Positions 54,418 through 62,805 of a stretch of DNA of 64,000 nt are shown one piece after another. The stretch spans positions 1,488,001 through 1,552,000 of the forward strand of contig MU839833.1 in NCBI GenBank assembly GCA_030411725.1. The letters run 5' to 3'. Position numbers and translations under genes: made by a program. This DNA comes from Echria macrotheca (taxonomy: Eukaryota; Ascomycota; Sordariomycetes; Sordariales; Schizotheciaceae). The notes under the pieces are model-generated. The model saw only the letters and a list, made by a program, of their open reading frames with translations. It did not search any database and had not been told where the DNA came from. Positions within the stretch are counted from its first letter, which is position 1. Each line of letters opens with the position of its first letter.

Positions 54418-54759
54418 TTTTTTGGTTTTCTTTTCTTTGTGTCCTGTGTTGTCGGCGTCGCTTAGAACGAATGGCTGAGATATGTGAGCCCGTCTGCTTC
54501 GCCGTGTTGCCTGCCGTGGTCGAGAGCCCAGGCCGGAGAAATATGCCACCGGAGATGCCGGTATTCTTCCCCTTTACTTCGAAGACCCGGAATCACCCCG
54601 CCACGTGTTGCACTCAGACACAAACCTTCCTCAAAGCGGTATCCCAGCTGTGGAAACAGTAGGGCTGACAATCTCGGATGAACCGCGGTGTCGTGACAGG
54701 GAGAAGCCCGAAAGGGAGAATGGGGGTTTGGTGGATGTTTGCAAACTGTGGGCCCGGGA

Positions 54760-54786
54760 ATAATTGTCATAATTGTCATAATTGAC
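54760..54786. repeat. Triple 9-bp direct repeat
   Basis: ATAATTGTC twice and then ATAATTGAC, head to tail, 343-369 bp before the TIM-like ATG. It could be a stacked binding site. Confidence 0.7.
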
Positions 54787-54883
54787 GTTGCTGTCGATCC
54801 GGGGCTCTGGGTCCAGCGGGGGCCCGGATCCCGGCTAGTGGCGATCTCGGGGCTAAACCGCCCGAACCCTCGGCACCCATGAG

Positions 54884-54905
54884 CTTCGGATGCCCGAATC
54901 CGGAG
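54884..54905. promoter_or_regulatory. Inverted repeat of Zn2Cys6 type
   Basis: CTTCGGAT, six bases, ATCCGGAG; the inner CGGAT/ATCCG arms match perfectly. Zn2Cys6 regulators of sugar genes often bind spaced CGG inverted repeats. No such regulator is encoded in the window. Confidence 0.4.
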
Positions 54906-55069
54906 AAGTGTCAAAAAGTGGCTCCGCAACCCGGCGGCGCCAACGGCAACATTGCAAATTTCACCTCGGTCACGGCCAATTTGTCCTGGCAAAGCCAATC
55001 CATTATCCATTACAACCGAGTCCCTTCCTGATTCTAGACCGTACCCCATTTTTTGTCATTTGTCCCCAT

Positions 55070-55617
55070 CTAGCACCCCTTCACCTCCTCGGGTACCCCA
55101 GACAACCCCCCATCCCCGTTCTCGTACTCGTGGATGGCCGCCACCTTGGCCGCGCTGGGGCTCGACTCGTCAAAGACGTAGCCCAGCCATTCCTTAGCCA
55201 ACCTCCGCGCCAGCTCCAGACCAATGACCCGCTCGCCCATGCAGAGCACTTGTGCGTTGTTGCTGAGCACCGCGCGCTCGACCGAGAAGCTGTCGTGCGC
55301 CGTCACGGCCCGGATGCCCTTGATCTTGTTAGCCGAGATGGCCACGCCGAGCCCGGTGCCGCAGATGAGCAGCGCCCGGTCGCATTCCCCCGATGCAACA
55401 AGCTTCGCCGCGGCGGCGGCGATGTGGGGATAGGCCGTCTTGTCGTCCGTCCCGACGTCCGTCACCGAGATAACGCGGGGGTCGGCCTCAAAATCCGCCT
55501 TGATCTTGTTCTTGTAGCCAACGCCGGCATCCTGGACGCGTCAGCAGTGAGCAGCGCTTGATGAACAGGACCACAAACATCACAGCCGATGGCAATCCTC
55601 CACTTTGGTGAGCTCAT
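55070..55617 (-). CDS. RpiB/LacAB-type sugar-phosphate isomerase
   Basis: Exons 55617-55579 (39 bp) and 55531-55070, with a 47 bp intron, give 166 residues. Spliced, it starts [20 protein letters not shown]. The family features are all there: DVGTDD, the active-site Cys70 in [16 protein letters not shown], the stretch [20 protein letters not shown] and [12 protein letters not shown]. Fungal housekeeping ribose-5-phosphate isomerase is of the unrelated RpiA type, so an RpiB homologue points to a special substrate. EryI in bacteria and EYI2 in Yarrowia are RpiB-like and turn D-erythrulose-4-phosphate into D-erythrose-4-phosphate. It lies between the TIM-like and kinase genes, which supports that role. 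A 478 bp divergent promoter is shared with the kinase. Confidence 0.9.
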
Positions 55618-56095
55618 TCTGAAATGGTTGTCGAGAGTCGGGTATCAGCGGTGGTGGTCAGGTTGCGGCTCTTCCGTTGGCCCTTGACGGTAGCTGCTGA
55701 GCTTAACAGGGTTGGAGAAAGCCATAAAAATAGTCCGAGCCGGCTGTCTACAGGTCAGCATTTATCCAGCCCGTGTTTCCGTTCTCGGTATTCCGGGCCA
55801 GACCGGCACGGGCAGGTTGCCACCCCAGAAAGGATGAGAGGGGAGCTTGGAAGATTGCCCCTCCTCTTGTACCTCCCTTGCGACTCCACCCCTCCGGCAG
55901 CTCCTCGATTGGCGCGCCTTGAAATACAAGGGTACGACATCCTAGCGTGGACTGTCTGTCGATATCGTGAAGGTCCAGGTGTCCGACGGGTTCACATCGA
56001 GGCAGTCTTAACCACTCCCCTTTTCTTACTTGTCCTTTACACCTTGACAGTAGGCTCCCTTGGAATTCAAACCCATCTGCCCCTCAAAGCCCACC
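55618..56095. promoter_or_regulatory. Divergent promoter, RpiB-type isomerase and DhaK-type kinase
   Basis: 478 bp between start codons, probably co-regulating two steps of one pathway. GC-rich words such as CCGAGCCGG occur, but no site can be assigned. Confidence 0.5.
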
Positions 56096-57877
56096 ATGTC
56101 CAAAAGACATCTCTTCCCGTCCCTAGAGGGGCTTGTCCCCAAAGCACTGCGGGGGATCGTCGCCTACAACCCCCGCCTCAACCTCGACGAGACCAACCGG
56201 GTCGTTTTCGACTCTGAAGCCCCTCGATCCAACGTGAGCATCATCAGCGGTGGTGGATCCGGCCACGAGCCGGCATGGTCCGGATATGTTGGCCAGAACA
56301 TGCTGGCGGCGTCAGTGGCCGGCGATGTCTTCGCCTCGCCCAGCACCAAGCAGATCCTCGCCGCCATTGAAGCCGTCCCCTCTGACAAGGGCACCCTCCT
56401 CGTCATCACCAACTACACCGGCGACTGTCTGCACTTTGGCCTGGCAGCTGAAAAGACCAAGGCCAAGGGGCACCCGTGCAAGATGCTCATCTGCGGCGAT
56501 GATGTCTCCATCGGCAAGGTCAACGGATCGCTGGTCGGCCGTCGTGGTCTTGCTGCACAGATTGGCGTTCTTAAGATTCTCGGCGCCGCCGGAGCTCGCG
56601 GTGCTTCGCTCGACGAGCTATATGATCTCGGCACCGCGGTGAACGAGCAGATCGTCAGTATCGCTGCCACTCTCGACCATTGCCACGTTCCCGGGCGGAC
56701 AGAACACGGTGCCCTGAACGACGATGAGGTCGAGATCGGTACCGGACCCCACAACGAGCCTGGATACAAGAAGCTGTCGCCAGCTCCTACACCACAAGGG
56801 CTGGTCAAGCAGATCCTCACATACTGCCTGGACCAGAACGACCCGGAGAGGAGCTATGTCAAGTTCAACAAGGGAGACGAGACCGCACTCCTCGTCAGCA
56901 ACTTTGGTGGCATGTCGAATCTCGAGCTTGGTGGTCTTGTCGACGAGCTTCTTCAGCAGCTCCTGGCTGACTGGGACATTGAGCCGGTACGTGTCTACTC
57001 TGGCTGCCTCGAGACCTCGCTCAATGCACCGGCTTTCTCGGTCTCGGTTATCAACCTCACGGCGATCGGTACCAATAGCAAGTACAATGTCGAGCAAATC
57101 AAAAGCTTCCTTGACGAAAGGACCGACACGGCGTGGCAGGCAGTGGCAGGCTCCCAAAGTCGACCCAACCGGCGAAAGAGGGCCGAGCAGGTTGTCCAGC
57201 CGCCAGTTGAAAAGAGGCGGCCGGTTGATGACGCCACTGACCTAAAGATCGAGCCGGCATTGCTGGAGAAGATGCTCCGAACAGCGTGCGAGGCCGTCGA
57301 CGCTGCAGAGCCGGACTTGACACGATGGGATACCGTCATGGGCGATGGAGACTGCGGCCTGACATTGCAAACAGGTGCAAGGGCTCTGCTCGATGCTATC
57401 AACTCGGGTGTTGCCGCCAAGGGTTCCGTTGTCGAGGTGCTCACCGAGCTAGAGGATATCGTGGAGAGCAAGATGGGTGGAACACTGGGTGGCATTCTCG
57501 GTATCTTCTTCGTGTCGCTGCGGACCGCTCTCGAAGCGAACAGCGACCTCGCAAAGTCGGAGGGACCGCGTGCGGTGTGGGCCAAGGCATTGGCCAGTGC
57601 CATCAGCCATCTCAGTCAGTACACTCCCGCCAAGGTTGGGGACCGTACGGTTATGGATACCTTGATTCCGTTTTCCAAGGCAATGGAGGCAGGCCAGAGC
57701 TTTGAGGAGAGCGTGGCCGAGGCAATCAAGGGGTCTGAGAACACCAAGAATCTGAAGGCGAGACTCGGGAGGGCAACCTATGTTGGTGTTGGGACGGACA
57801 ACAAGGAATTGCCGCCGGATCCGGGTGCATGGGGTGCGCGGGTGGCTATCAATGGGTTGTTGGAGGGAATGAACTAG
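56096..57877 (+). CDS. Dihydroxyacetone-kinase-family kinase, probable erythrulose kinase
   Basis: A 593-residue intronless frame from the ATG at 56096 (CACCATGTC). It has the eukaryotic single-chain form: a DhaK domain (1 to about 340), a basic Pro/Arg linker (RPNRRKRAEQVVQPPVEKRR), and a DhaL ATP domain. DhaK signs are SIISGGGSGHEPAW, TNYTGDCLHFGLAAEK, CGDDVSIGK and LDHCHVPGR, the last in the region that holds the substrate-binding His. DhaL has DTVMGDGDCG, MGGTLGGILGIFF and VGDRTVMDTLIPF. The NYTGD segment reads DCLHFG, where dihydroxyacetone kinases usually have DRLNFG or similar, so the substrate may differ. Yarrowia EYK1 and bacterial LerK are DhaK-type kinases acting on L-erythrulose. 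Neighbours make that role more likely than plain dihydroxyacetone detoxification, but both are possible. Confidence 0.92.
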   Translation: MSKRHLFPSLEGLVPKALRGIVAYNPRLNLDETNRVVFDSEAPRSNVSIISGGGSGHEPAWSGYVGQNMLAASVAGDVFASPSTKQILAAIEAVPSDKGTLLVITNYTGDCLHFGLAAEKTKAKGHPCKMLICGDDVSIGKVNGSLVGRRGLAAQIGVLKILGAAGARGASLDELYDLGTAVNEQIVSIAATLDHCHVPGRTEHGALNDDEVEIGTGPHNEPGYKKLSPAPTPQGLVKQILTYCLDQNDPERSYVKFNKGDETALLVSNFGGMSNLELGGLVDELLQQLLADWDIEPVRVYSGCLETSLNAPAFSVSVINLTAIGTNSKYNVEQIKSFLDERTDTAWQAVAGSQSRPNRRKRAEQVVQPPVEKRRPVDDATDLKIEPALLEKMLRTACEAVDAAEPDLTRWDTVMGDGDCGLTLQTGARALLDAINSGVAAKGSVVEVLTELEDIVESKMGGTLGGILGIFFVSLRTALEANSDLAKSEGPRAVWAKALASAISHLSQYTPAKVGDRTVMDTLIPFSKAMEAGQSFEESVAEAIKGSENTKNLKARLGRATYVGVGTDNKELPPDPGAWGARVAINGLLEGMN

Positions 57878-58233
57878 GGCAATGGCACGCCTGGTTGTAT
57901 CGTACACGGACAAGTTCGCTGTTGAAGTTTCCAGCCCCTAATTAGTCTAGCTGTATGAGAGCGATGCTTTGAAATTGGCTTTTCTGTGACGTGCAGAAAA
58001 TTCATTGTGGTGCTCCTTCCCGTTTCCTCCCTTATCAGTCCCCCAATGTGCCTGCCACTCTGTGTCTGCACTTGACTATTGAAAATTTCAACAAGTGGAC
58101 CTCATGCTTCATACTCCGACTCACTCTCCCCTGGGCAAATGTACCAGATCAGATCCAACAAGGTATGTGCAATTTTCCTCTATCACTTCCCAGATATTCT
58201 ATAAGAGATCAAGCCATTCCGCATTCCCCCAGA
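57878..58233. other. Intergenic, convergent 3' ends
   Basis: 356 bp between the kinase and aldolase stops. Nothing recognised. Confidence 0.6.
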
Positions 58234-59100
58234 TCAAGCCTTTCCGGCACTTCCAAGCCAGTGCATGTACTTCTCGATGGCCTTTTGCATGGCCGTAGTA
58301 CCCGCCTCAATGACGCTGGTCAGAGGCTTGCCCTGCATCTCCTTCTGAACATCCGCATAGTGGTTGTTCATGCCCTTGTTGATGTTGACCTTGGTCACAC
58401 CGCCAGCCATGCACTTGCGGAAAATCTCCTCGTCAAACGGATCCGCCCCGTGTAGCACTATCCGCACGCGCTCTCCAACGCGCTCGTTGATGCTCTGCAG
58501 ACGGTCGTACTCGAGCTGGATGCCGCGGGGCCCGTACTCGCCGTGTACGTTGCCAAAGGCCGGAGCCAGCATGTCAATGCCAGTGTTGACAAACTCCTCG
58601 GCCTCGTCGGGCGTCGTGAGAAGACCCTCGAGATCGGCCGTCTCAGCAACACCGTCCTCGCCGCCCTCGATGCGTCCGGGCTCGGCCTCGGCCGCGATAC
58701 CGCGCTCGTGGCAGTACTTGACCAGCTCGGCCGTCAGCTTGAGGTTCTCCTCCTTTTCGTAGTGGCTCATGTCGCACATGATGCTGTCGAAACCGTCGGG
58801 GATATCGGCCGCGCGCCGCACGAGCTCGGGCGTCTGGCAGTGGTCGAGATGCAGAGAGACGGGCACACTTGCGCTGTGTGCCGCGTCGGCAGCGGCCTTG
58901 ACCAAGGCATCGCCGGCGTACTGGATGGCCCATGGAAAGAGCAAAACCATGGCCGGCGAGCGGGCGGCCTCGGCAGCCCGGACCGTCGCAATGATGGACT
59001 CGATGTTGTAGCAGCACATGCCCGGGACGGCGTACCCCTCGGCCTTGGCCTTGTTGAGGATGGACATCGACCGGTTCTCGGAAAGCGGCGGGCGAACCAT
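58234..59100 (-). CDS. Class II ketose-(bis)phosphate aldolase, GatY/KbaY-like
   Basis: A 288-residue intronless frame from the ATG at 59100 (MVRPPLSENRSMSILNKAKA). It is a zinc-dependent class II aldolase: the catalytic Asp86 and a zinc His lie in PVSLHLDHCQ, a further block is AEAEPGRIEGGEDG, further His residues are in NVHGEYGPRG and IVLHGADP, and KVNINKGM carries phosphate-site residues. At 288 residues it is nearer to tagatose-bisphosphate or tetrose-type aldolases than to the glycolytic yeast Fba1 (about 360). Such enzymes split ketose phosphates to DHAP plus an aldehyde. Its 650 bp divergent promoter is shared with the beta-hydroxyacid dehydrogenase, so the two probably work in one route. 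The substrate is not known. Confidence 0.9.
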   Translation of the reverse strand: MVRPPLSENRSMSILNKAKAEGYAVPGMCCYNIESIIATVRAAEAARSPAMVLLFPWAIQYAGDALVKAAADAAHSASVPVSLHLDHCQTPELVRRAADIPDGFDSIMCDMSHYEKEENLKLTAELVKYCHERGIAAEAEPGRIEGGEDGVAETADLEGLLTTPDEAEEFVNTGIDMLAPAFGNVHGEYGPRGIQLEYDRLQSINERVGERVRIVLHGADPFDEEIFRKCMAGGVTKVNINKGMNNHYADVQKEMQGKPLTSVIEAGTTAMQKAIEKYMHWLGSAGKA

Positions 59101-59750
59101 GTTGGCAGTGTTGAGTGGGACGGAATACAGAAATCGCAATTGAGTTGCCAAGCTTGTGATGGGATGTCCGGTTGAGAGTTGCTACTATTCAGCGTGCTCG
59201 AATTATAGGATCTGCACCGCAGACACCACCTCCACTCCGGTGTTCGGCAGACTTTGCCCCTGCGAGCCAAGTTGGCCAGGACATTGCCGCTCGGGTTGCC
59301 CAATACGGGATCGTTCAGACCGGCCGGGCTGGATGACCTCACAAAGCTGTGGAAGCGGGAGAAAGTGTTTAGCCTGTGGGCGGGTCGAGCGGGTGTTCCA
59401 CCGTGGGGGGACCGGATCACGTCACAATTGGCCCTCAACCCGGGAAAGGGGCTGGTGGCCGAGAGCGGGGAACGGCAGGAATGCGGTGGATCACCGAGCT
59501 TTGATTTCACCCGGTGCAGCGGCTCGGCATCGGAGCGCGGGCGAAGGTGGGGTGGCGAAGCTGCTCGAAGCTGTTCAACTTCAGCCAACATGTACCCCTT
59601 TTTGCCCCAGCTCGGGTCAATAACATCCCGGAAGGCTTTTAACCATCCCCTTGTTCTTGAGTTGCGACAGCGGGTTGAAATTTGAATTGGCAGAAAAAAT
59701 CCGTCACCATCCCCTCCAAGCATCACGAGTCGTCCGACATAGCAAACGCA
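59101..59750. promoter_or_regulatory. Divergent promoter, aldolase and dehydrogenase
   Basis: 650 bp between the two start codons. GC-rich words, such as CCCGGGAAAGGGGC and several CGG/CCG triplets, are frequent. No gene seen. Confidence 0.5.
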
Positions 59751-61091
59751 ATGGCAGATTCAAAACCACCCGTGTCGTTCATCGGCCTCGGAGCCATGGG
59801 CTTCGGCATGGCCACCCATCTCCTGAAAGCAGGATACACCGTCACCGGCTTCGACGTCTGGGCGCCTACCCTCGAGCGATTCAAGGCCGCCGGCGGTCTT
59901 ACGGCGACGACACCGGCAGAAGCTGTGAAGGACAAGGAATTCTGCGTCTGCATGGTCGCAACCGCCCAACAAGCCCAAGCCGTCCTCATTGATGGCCCCG
60001 ACGCCGCCATCAAGACCCTTCCGGTCGGAGCTGCCGTCCTCCTCTGTTCCACCGTACCCTGCGAGTATGTTCAGTCTCTACAGAAGCAACTCGAGAGTCT
60101 CGGCCGCGGTGATATTCTCCTCGTCGACAGCCCGGTTTCAGGCGGTGCTGCTCGTGCCGCCGATGGCACTCTCTCCATCATGGCGGGCATGTCGGATGCC
60201 GCTCTCCAAAAGGCCCGGCCGCTGCTGGCCGAGATGGCGGATCCTGCGAAGCTGTACATCGTCGAAGGCGGCGTTGGGGCTGGTAGCAACATGAAAATGG
60301 TGCATCAGGTGCTTGCTGCCTGCCAGATCTTGGCGGCCAGCGAGGCCATGGGGTTTGCGGACCAGCTTGGACTCGACCTCGCCAAAGCCCAGCAGACCGT
60401 TTTGGGCTCAGATGCATGGAACTGGATGTTTGAGCACCGGACCCCGCGGATGCTCACGCAGTTTCAGCCCATTGCGAGTGCCATCAACATCATCATGAAG
60501 GACACAAGCATCATCACGGCCGAGGGGCGGCGCAGCGCGTTTCCTACGCTTATGACGAGCACCGCCGAGCAGGTTTACTTTTCCGGCATCGGGAGGGGTT
60601 TTGGTCCCGACGACGACAGCAGCCTTGTCAGGTTGTACACCGAGGGCAAGGGCAAGGTCGGTCCCGTGCATGGTCTCGCGACGACCGAGGATGAGAAGCT
60701 GGGGCTGGTTGTGGATTTGCTCAGGGGTATTCTGCTCTGCTCTGCCGCTGAGTCGCTTGCGTTTGCGAACCGGGTCGGGCTGGACCTCGAACAGGTTCTT
60801 GACCTTTGTGTCAACGCGGCCGGTGGGAGTAGGGTGCTTGAGAAGGTCGGGCCTGAGATTATCAAGGCTTTCAAAGAGGGAACGGCTGCCGCCGGGTGGA
60901 AGGCGTCGGCGGGAGAGCTCACGCTTCAGGAGGTGAGCCAGAAGTTGCAGGTGGCGGTTGAGGAGGCGCAAAGAATCAAGACGCCGTTGTTCCTGGGCAC
61001 CCAGGCGCTTAGTGTCATTCGTTTGGCGCTGGCACAAGGTGAGGGTCTAGCGGCCGGGGCGGTTGTCAAGGTCTGGGGTGGGCGATTGTAG
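59751..61091 (+). CDS. Beta-hydroxyacid dehydrogenase (3-HIBDH/LtnD family) with duplicated helical domain
   Basis: A 446-residue intronless frame from the ATG at 59751. The N-terminal Rossmann domain has GLGAMG at 12-17 and an Asp at the end of strand 2 (GYTVTGFDVW), which favours NAD. Substrate and catalytic motifs are DSPVSGGAARAADGTLSIMA and, with the family lysine, GVGAGSNMKMVHQ. Typical members stop near 290-300 residues. This one continues with a second helical domain (LLRGILLCSAAESLAFANRV) that resembles the first (CQILAASEAMGFADQLGLDL). The family oxidises 3-hydroxyisobutyrate, tartronate semialdehyde, 4-phospho-erythronate-like or L-threonate-type acids. Next to an aldolase and a tetrose kinase, a C4 sugar acid is a reasonable guess, but only a guess. 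Confidence 0.88.
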   Translation: MADSKPPVSFIGLGAMGFGMATHLLKAGYTVTGFDVWAPTLERFKAAGGLTATTPAEAVKDKEFCVCMVATAQQAQAVLIDGPDAAIKTLPVGAAVLLCSTVPCEYVQSLQKQLESLGRGDILLVDSPVSGGAARAADGTLSIMAGMSDAALQKARPLLAEMADPAKLYIVEGGVGAGSNMKMVHQVLAACQILAASEAMGFADQLGLDLAKAQQTVLGSDAWNWMFEHRTPRMLTQFQPIASAINIIMKDTSIITAEGRRSAFPTLMTSTAEQVYFSGIGRGFGPDDDSSLVRLYTEGKGKVGPVHGLATTEDEKLGLVVDLLRGILLCSAAESLAFANRVGLDLEQVLDLCVNAAGGSRVLEKVGPEIIKAFKEGTAAAGWKASAGELTLQEVSQKLQVAVEEAQRIKTPLFLGTQALSVIRLALAQGEGLAAGAVVKVWGGRL

Positions 61092-61586
61092 ATGTTACAT
61101 ATCTCGGTACCGGTGAGATGAGTGCTTGGGATAATGAGGGATCTCCTGTGCAAATTGAGCAGCGTGGTATAGATAATAGAAGCAAAACAGTGATGAATAC
61201 ACCATACACCACCATAGGGGTACTCTTTGCAAGTCGAGTCCCCAGGCCCAAGGGCGGTAGTCCATGACGAAAACCTACAGGGATTGCGTTGCTTACCCCT
61301 GAGTGGAAGCCTCATCATGACGTCGTATGTCTTATGTCGACCAAAAAAAGCCCAGGGCTCACGATTAAGTCATGACTTTTGGCTGGCGGTGTAAGTGCAA
61401 ACGAGAATACAAAACAAACAATAAAACGGATTGAATTCCGCGCGTACAGTTTGCTGCCACCTGCCTCAGACCCCTTCACTCACTTCACTCACTTCCGCCC
61501 ACTTCACCCCTTCTACTACCCACCACCCTTCACCTTTCAAACAACCTCTTCAATCAACCAACAACAACCCACCCCAATCAATCAAA
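61092..61586. other. Intergenic
   Basis: 495 bp between two plus-strand genes. The last 130 bp is a C/A/T-rich leader (CACTTCACTCACTTCCGCC and similar). No gene seen. Confidence 0.6.
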
Positions 61587-62805
61587 ATGTCGTCGCGCAA
61601 CATATGCATCACCTCAGCCGACGGCCAAACCGGCTTCCTGATCGCCGAGCTCCTCCTCTCGGACAACAAATTCCGCTCCAAGATCGACTCCGTCACAGCC
61701 CTGGTGCTGGACCCAGCCTCGCCCAAGGCCAAGGAGCTTGTCTCCCTCGGCGCCGTAGTCGTCGCACACACGCCGGGCCGCGAGCGCGACGTGGTCTCGA
61801 CGCTGAAGAAGACGGGCTGCGACACGCTCTGCCTGATCCCGCCGGCCCACAAAGACAAGGTCGATATCTGCATCGAGCTGGCCAGCGCGGCGAAGAAGGC
61901 GGGGACTGTGAGCAATGTGCTCCTCATCAGCTCGGCGGGGTGCGACTATGCCGAGCGCGATCGGCAGCCTCGTTTGAGAGAATTTGTCGATATCGAGGCG
62001 GTGGTGTTGAGTGCCAAGGGCGATGCGAGTACCGAGCTGGGCCATTCGCCTTGTGTTATTCGGTTTGTGTTTTTGATTTTTTTGGGAGGATGTGTGATTG
62101 ATGGCTACTAACTAAGTTCCGTGTAGTGCTGGATTTTACGCCGAGAATCTGCTCTTGTATTCGGAGCAGGCTCGCAATGAGGGTCTTTTGCCGCTCCCGA
62201 TCGGCGAGAGTCACAAGTTTGCGCCTGTTGCGTTGGGTGTACGTTTTTTATGTCAGAGATGCCCACGGATACAGAAAGCTGATGAGACTTTGAACAGGAC
62301 GTTGCCCAAGTTGCCGCCCATGTCCTCTCGGGCAAGGGACCGCATGGCTTTGATGATCGCCACCGTGGTCAGATGATGGTCGTCACTGGTTCGTTGTCGT
62401 CTGAAGTTCTTGAGTTTTGATGTCCTGGGAATCTAATGAAGATCCAAAAAACAGGACCCATGCTCTGCGCTGGAAAGGAACTCGCCGAAGCCGCGAGCAA
62501 GGCCCTCGGCCAGACCATGGAGTTTGAAAACATTTCCGAGTAGGCTCGCTTTTTCCATTACTAATCTCGCTGCTAACACATTATGCAAAAGGCGCGAGGC
62601 AAAGCGCGTGCTCAAGGCCCAGGACATTGACGATTCCGAGAAGGAGTACATCCTCGAGTACTACAGCCTCGTGCGCGAGGGCAAGACCAACTACATCGCC
62701 ACGACGGCCTTCCACGACGTCACGGGCAACCACCCTACCGAGCCCGACGAGTTCTTCCGCATGTACTCGCTTGAGCTGCGCCCCAAGAAGAAGGTCAAGC
62801 ACTAG
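61587..62805 (+). CDS. NmrA-like/atypical short-chain NAD(P)-binding protein
   Basis: Exons 61587-62062, 62127-62238, 62298-62388, 62455-62539 and 62592-62805 give 325 residues. The start reads MSSRNICITSADGQTGFLIA, a Rossmann beta-alpha unit with a degenerate SADGQTG nucleotide loop. Then come TGCDTLCLIPPAHKDK, NVLLISSAGCDYAERD, SPCVIRAGFYAENLLLYSEQ, PIGESHKFAPVALGDVAQVA and a C-terminal substrate region ending EFFRMYSLELRPKKKVKH. This is the NmrA/isoflavone-reductase-like group, which includes redox sensors and transcriptional co-regulators as well as reductases. It lacks an obvious Tyr-x-x-x-Lys pair. Its place beside the sugar cluster may be chance. The Lys-rich C-terminus is unusual. Confidence 0.85.

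Larger units (their letters stand above)
54418..55069. promoter_or_regulatory. Promoter region of the TIM-like gene
   Basis: 652 bp upstream of the TIM-like start, up to the RpiB-type stop. It holds a triple 9-bp repeat and a CGGAT-N6-ATCCG inverted repeat, both listed separately. No gene seen. Confidence 0.55.

Noticed and set aside
56096..57877. Plain glycerol/dihydroxyacetone kinase with no special role
   Set aside because: Not excluded, but the adjoining TIM-like and RpiB-type genes make a tetrose role the better reading.
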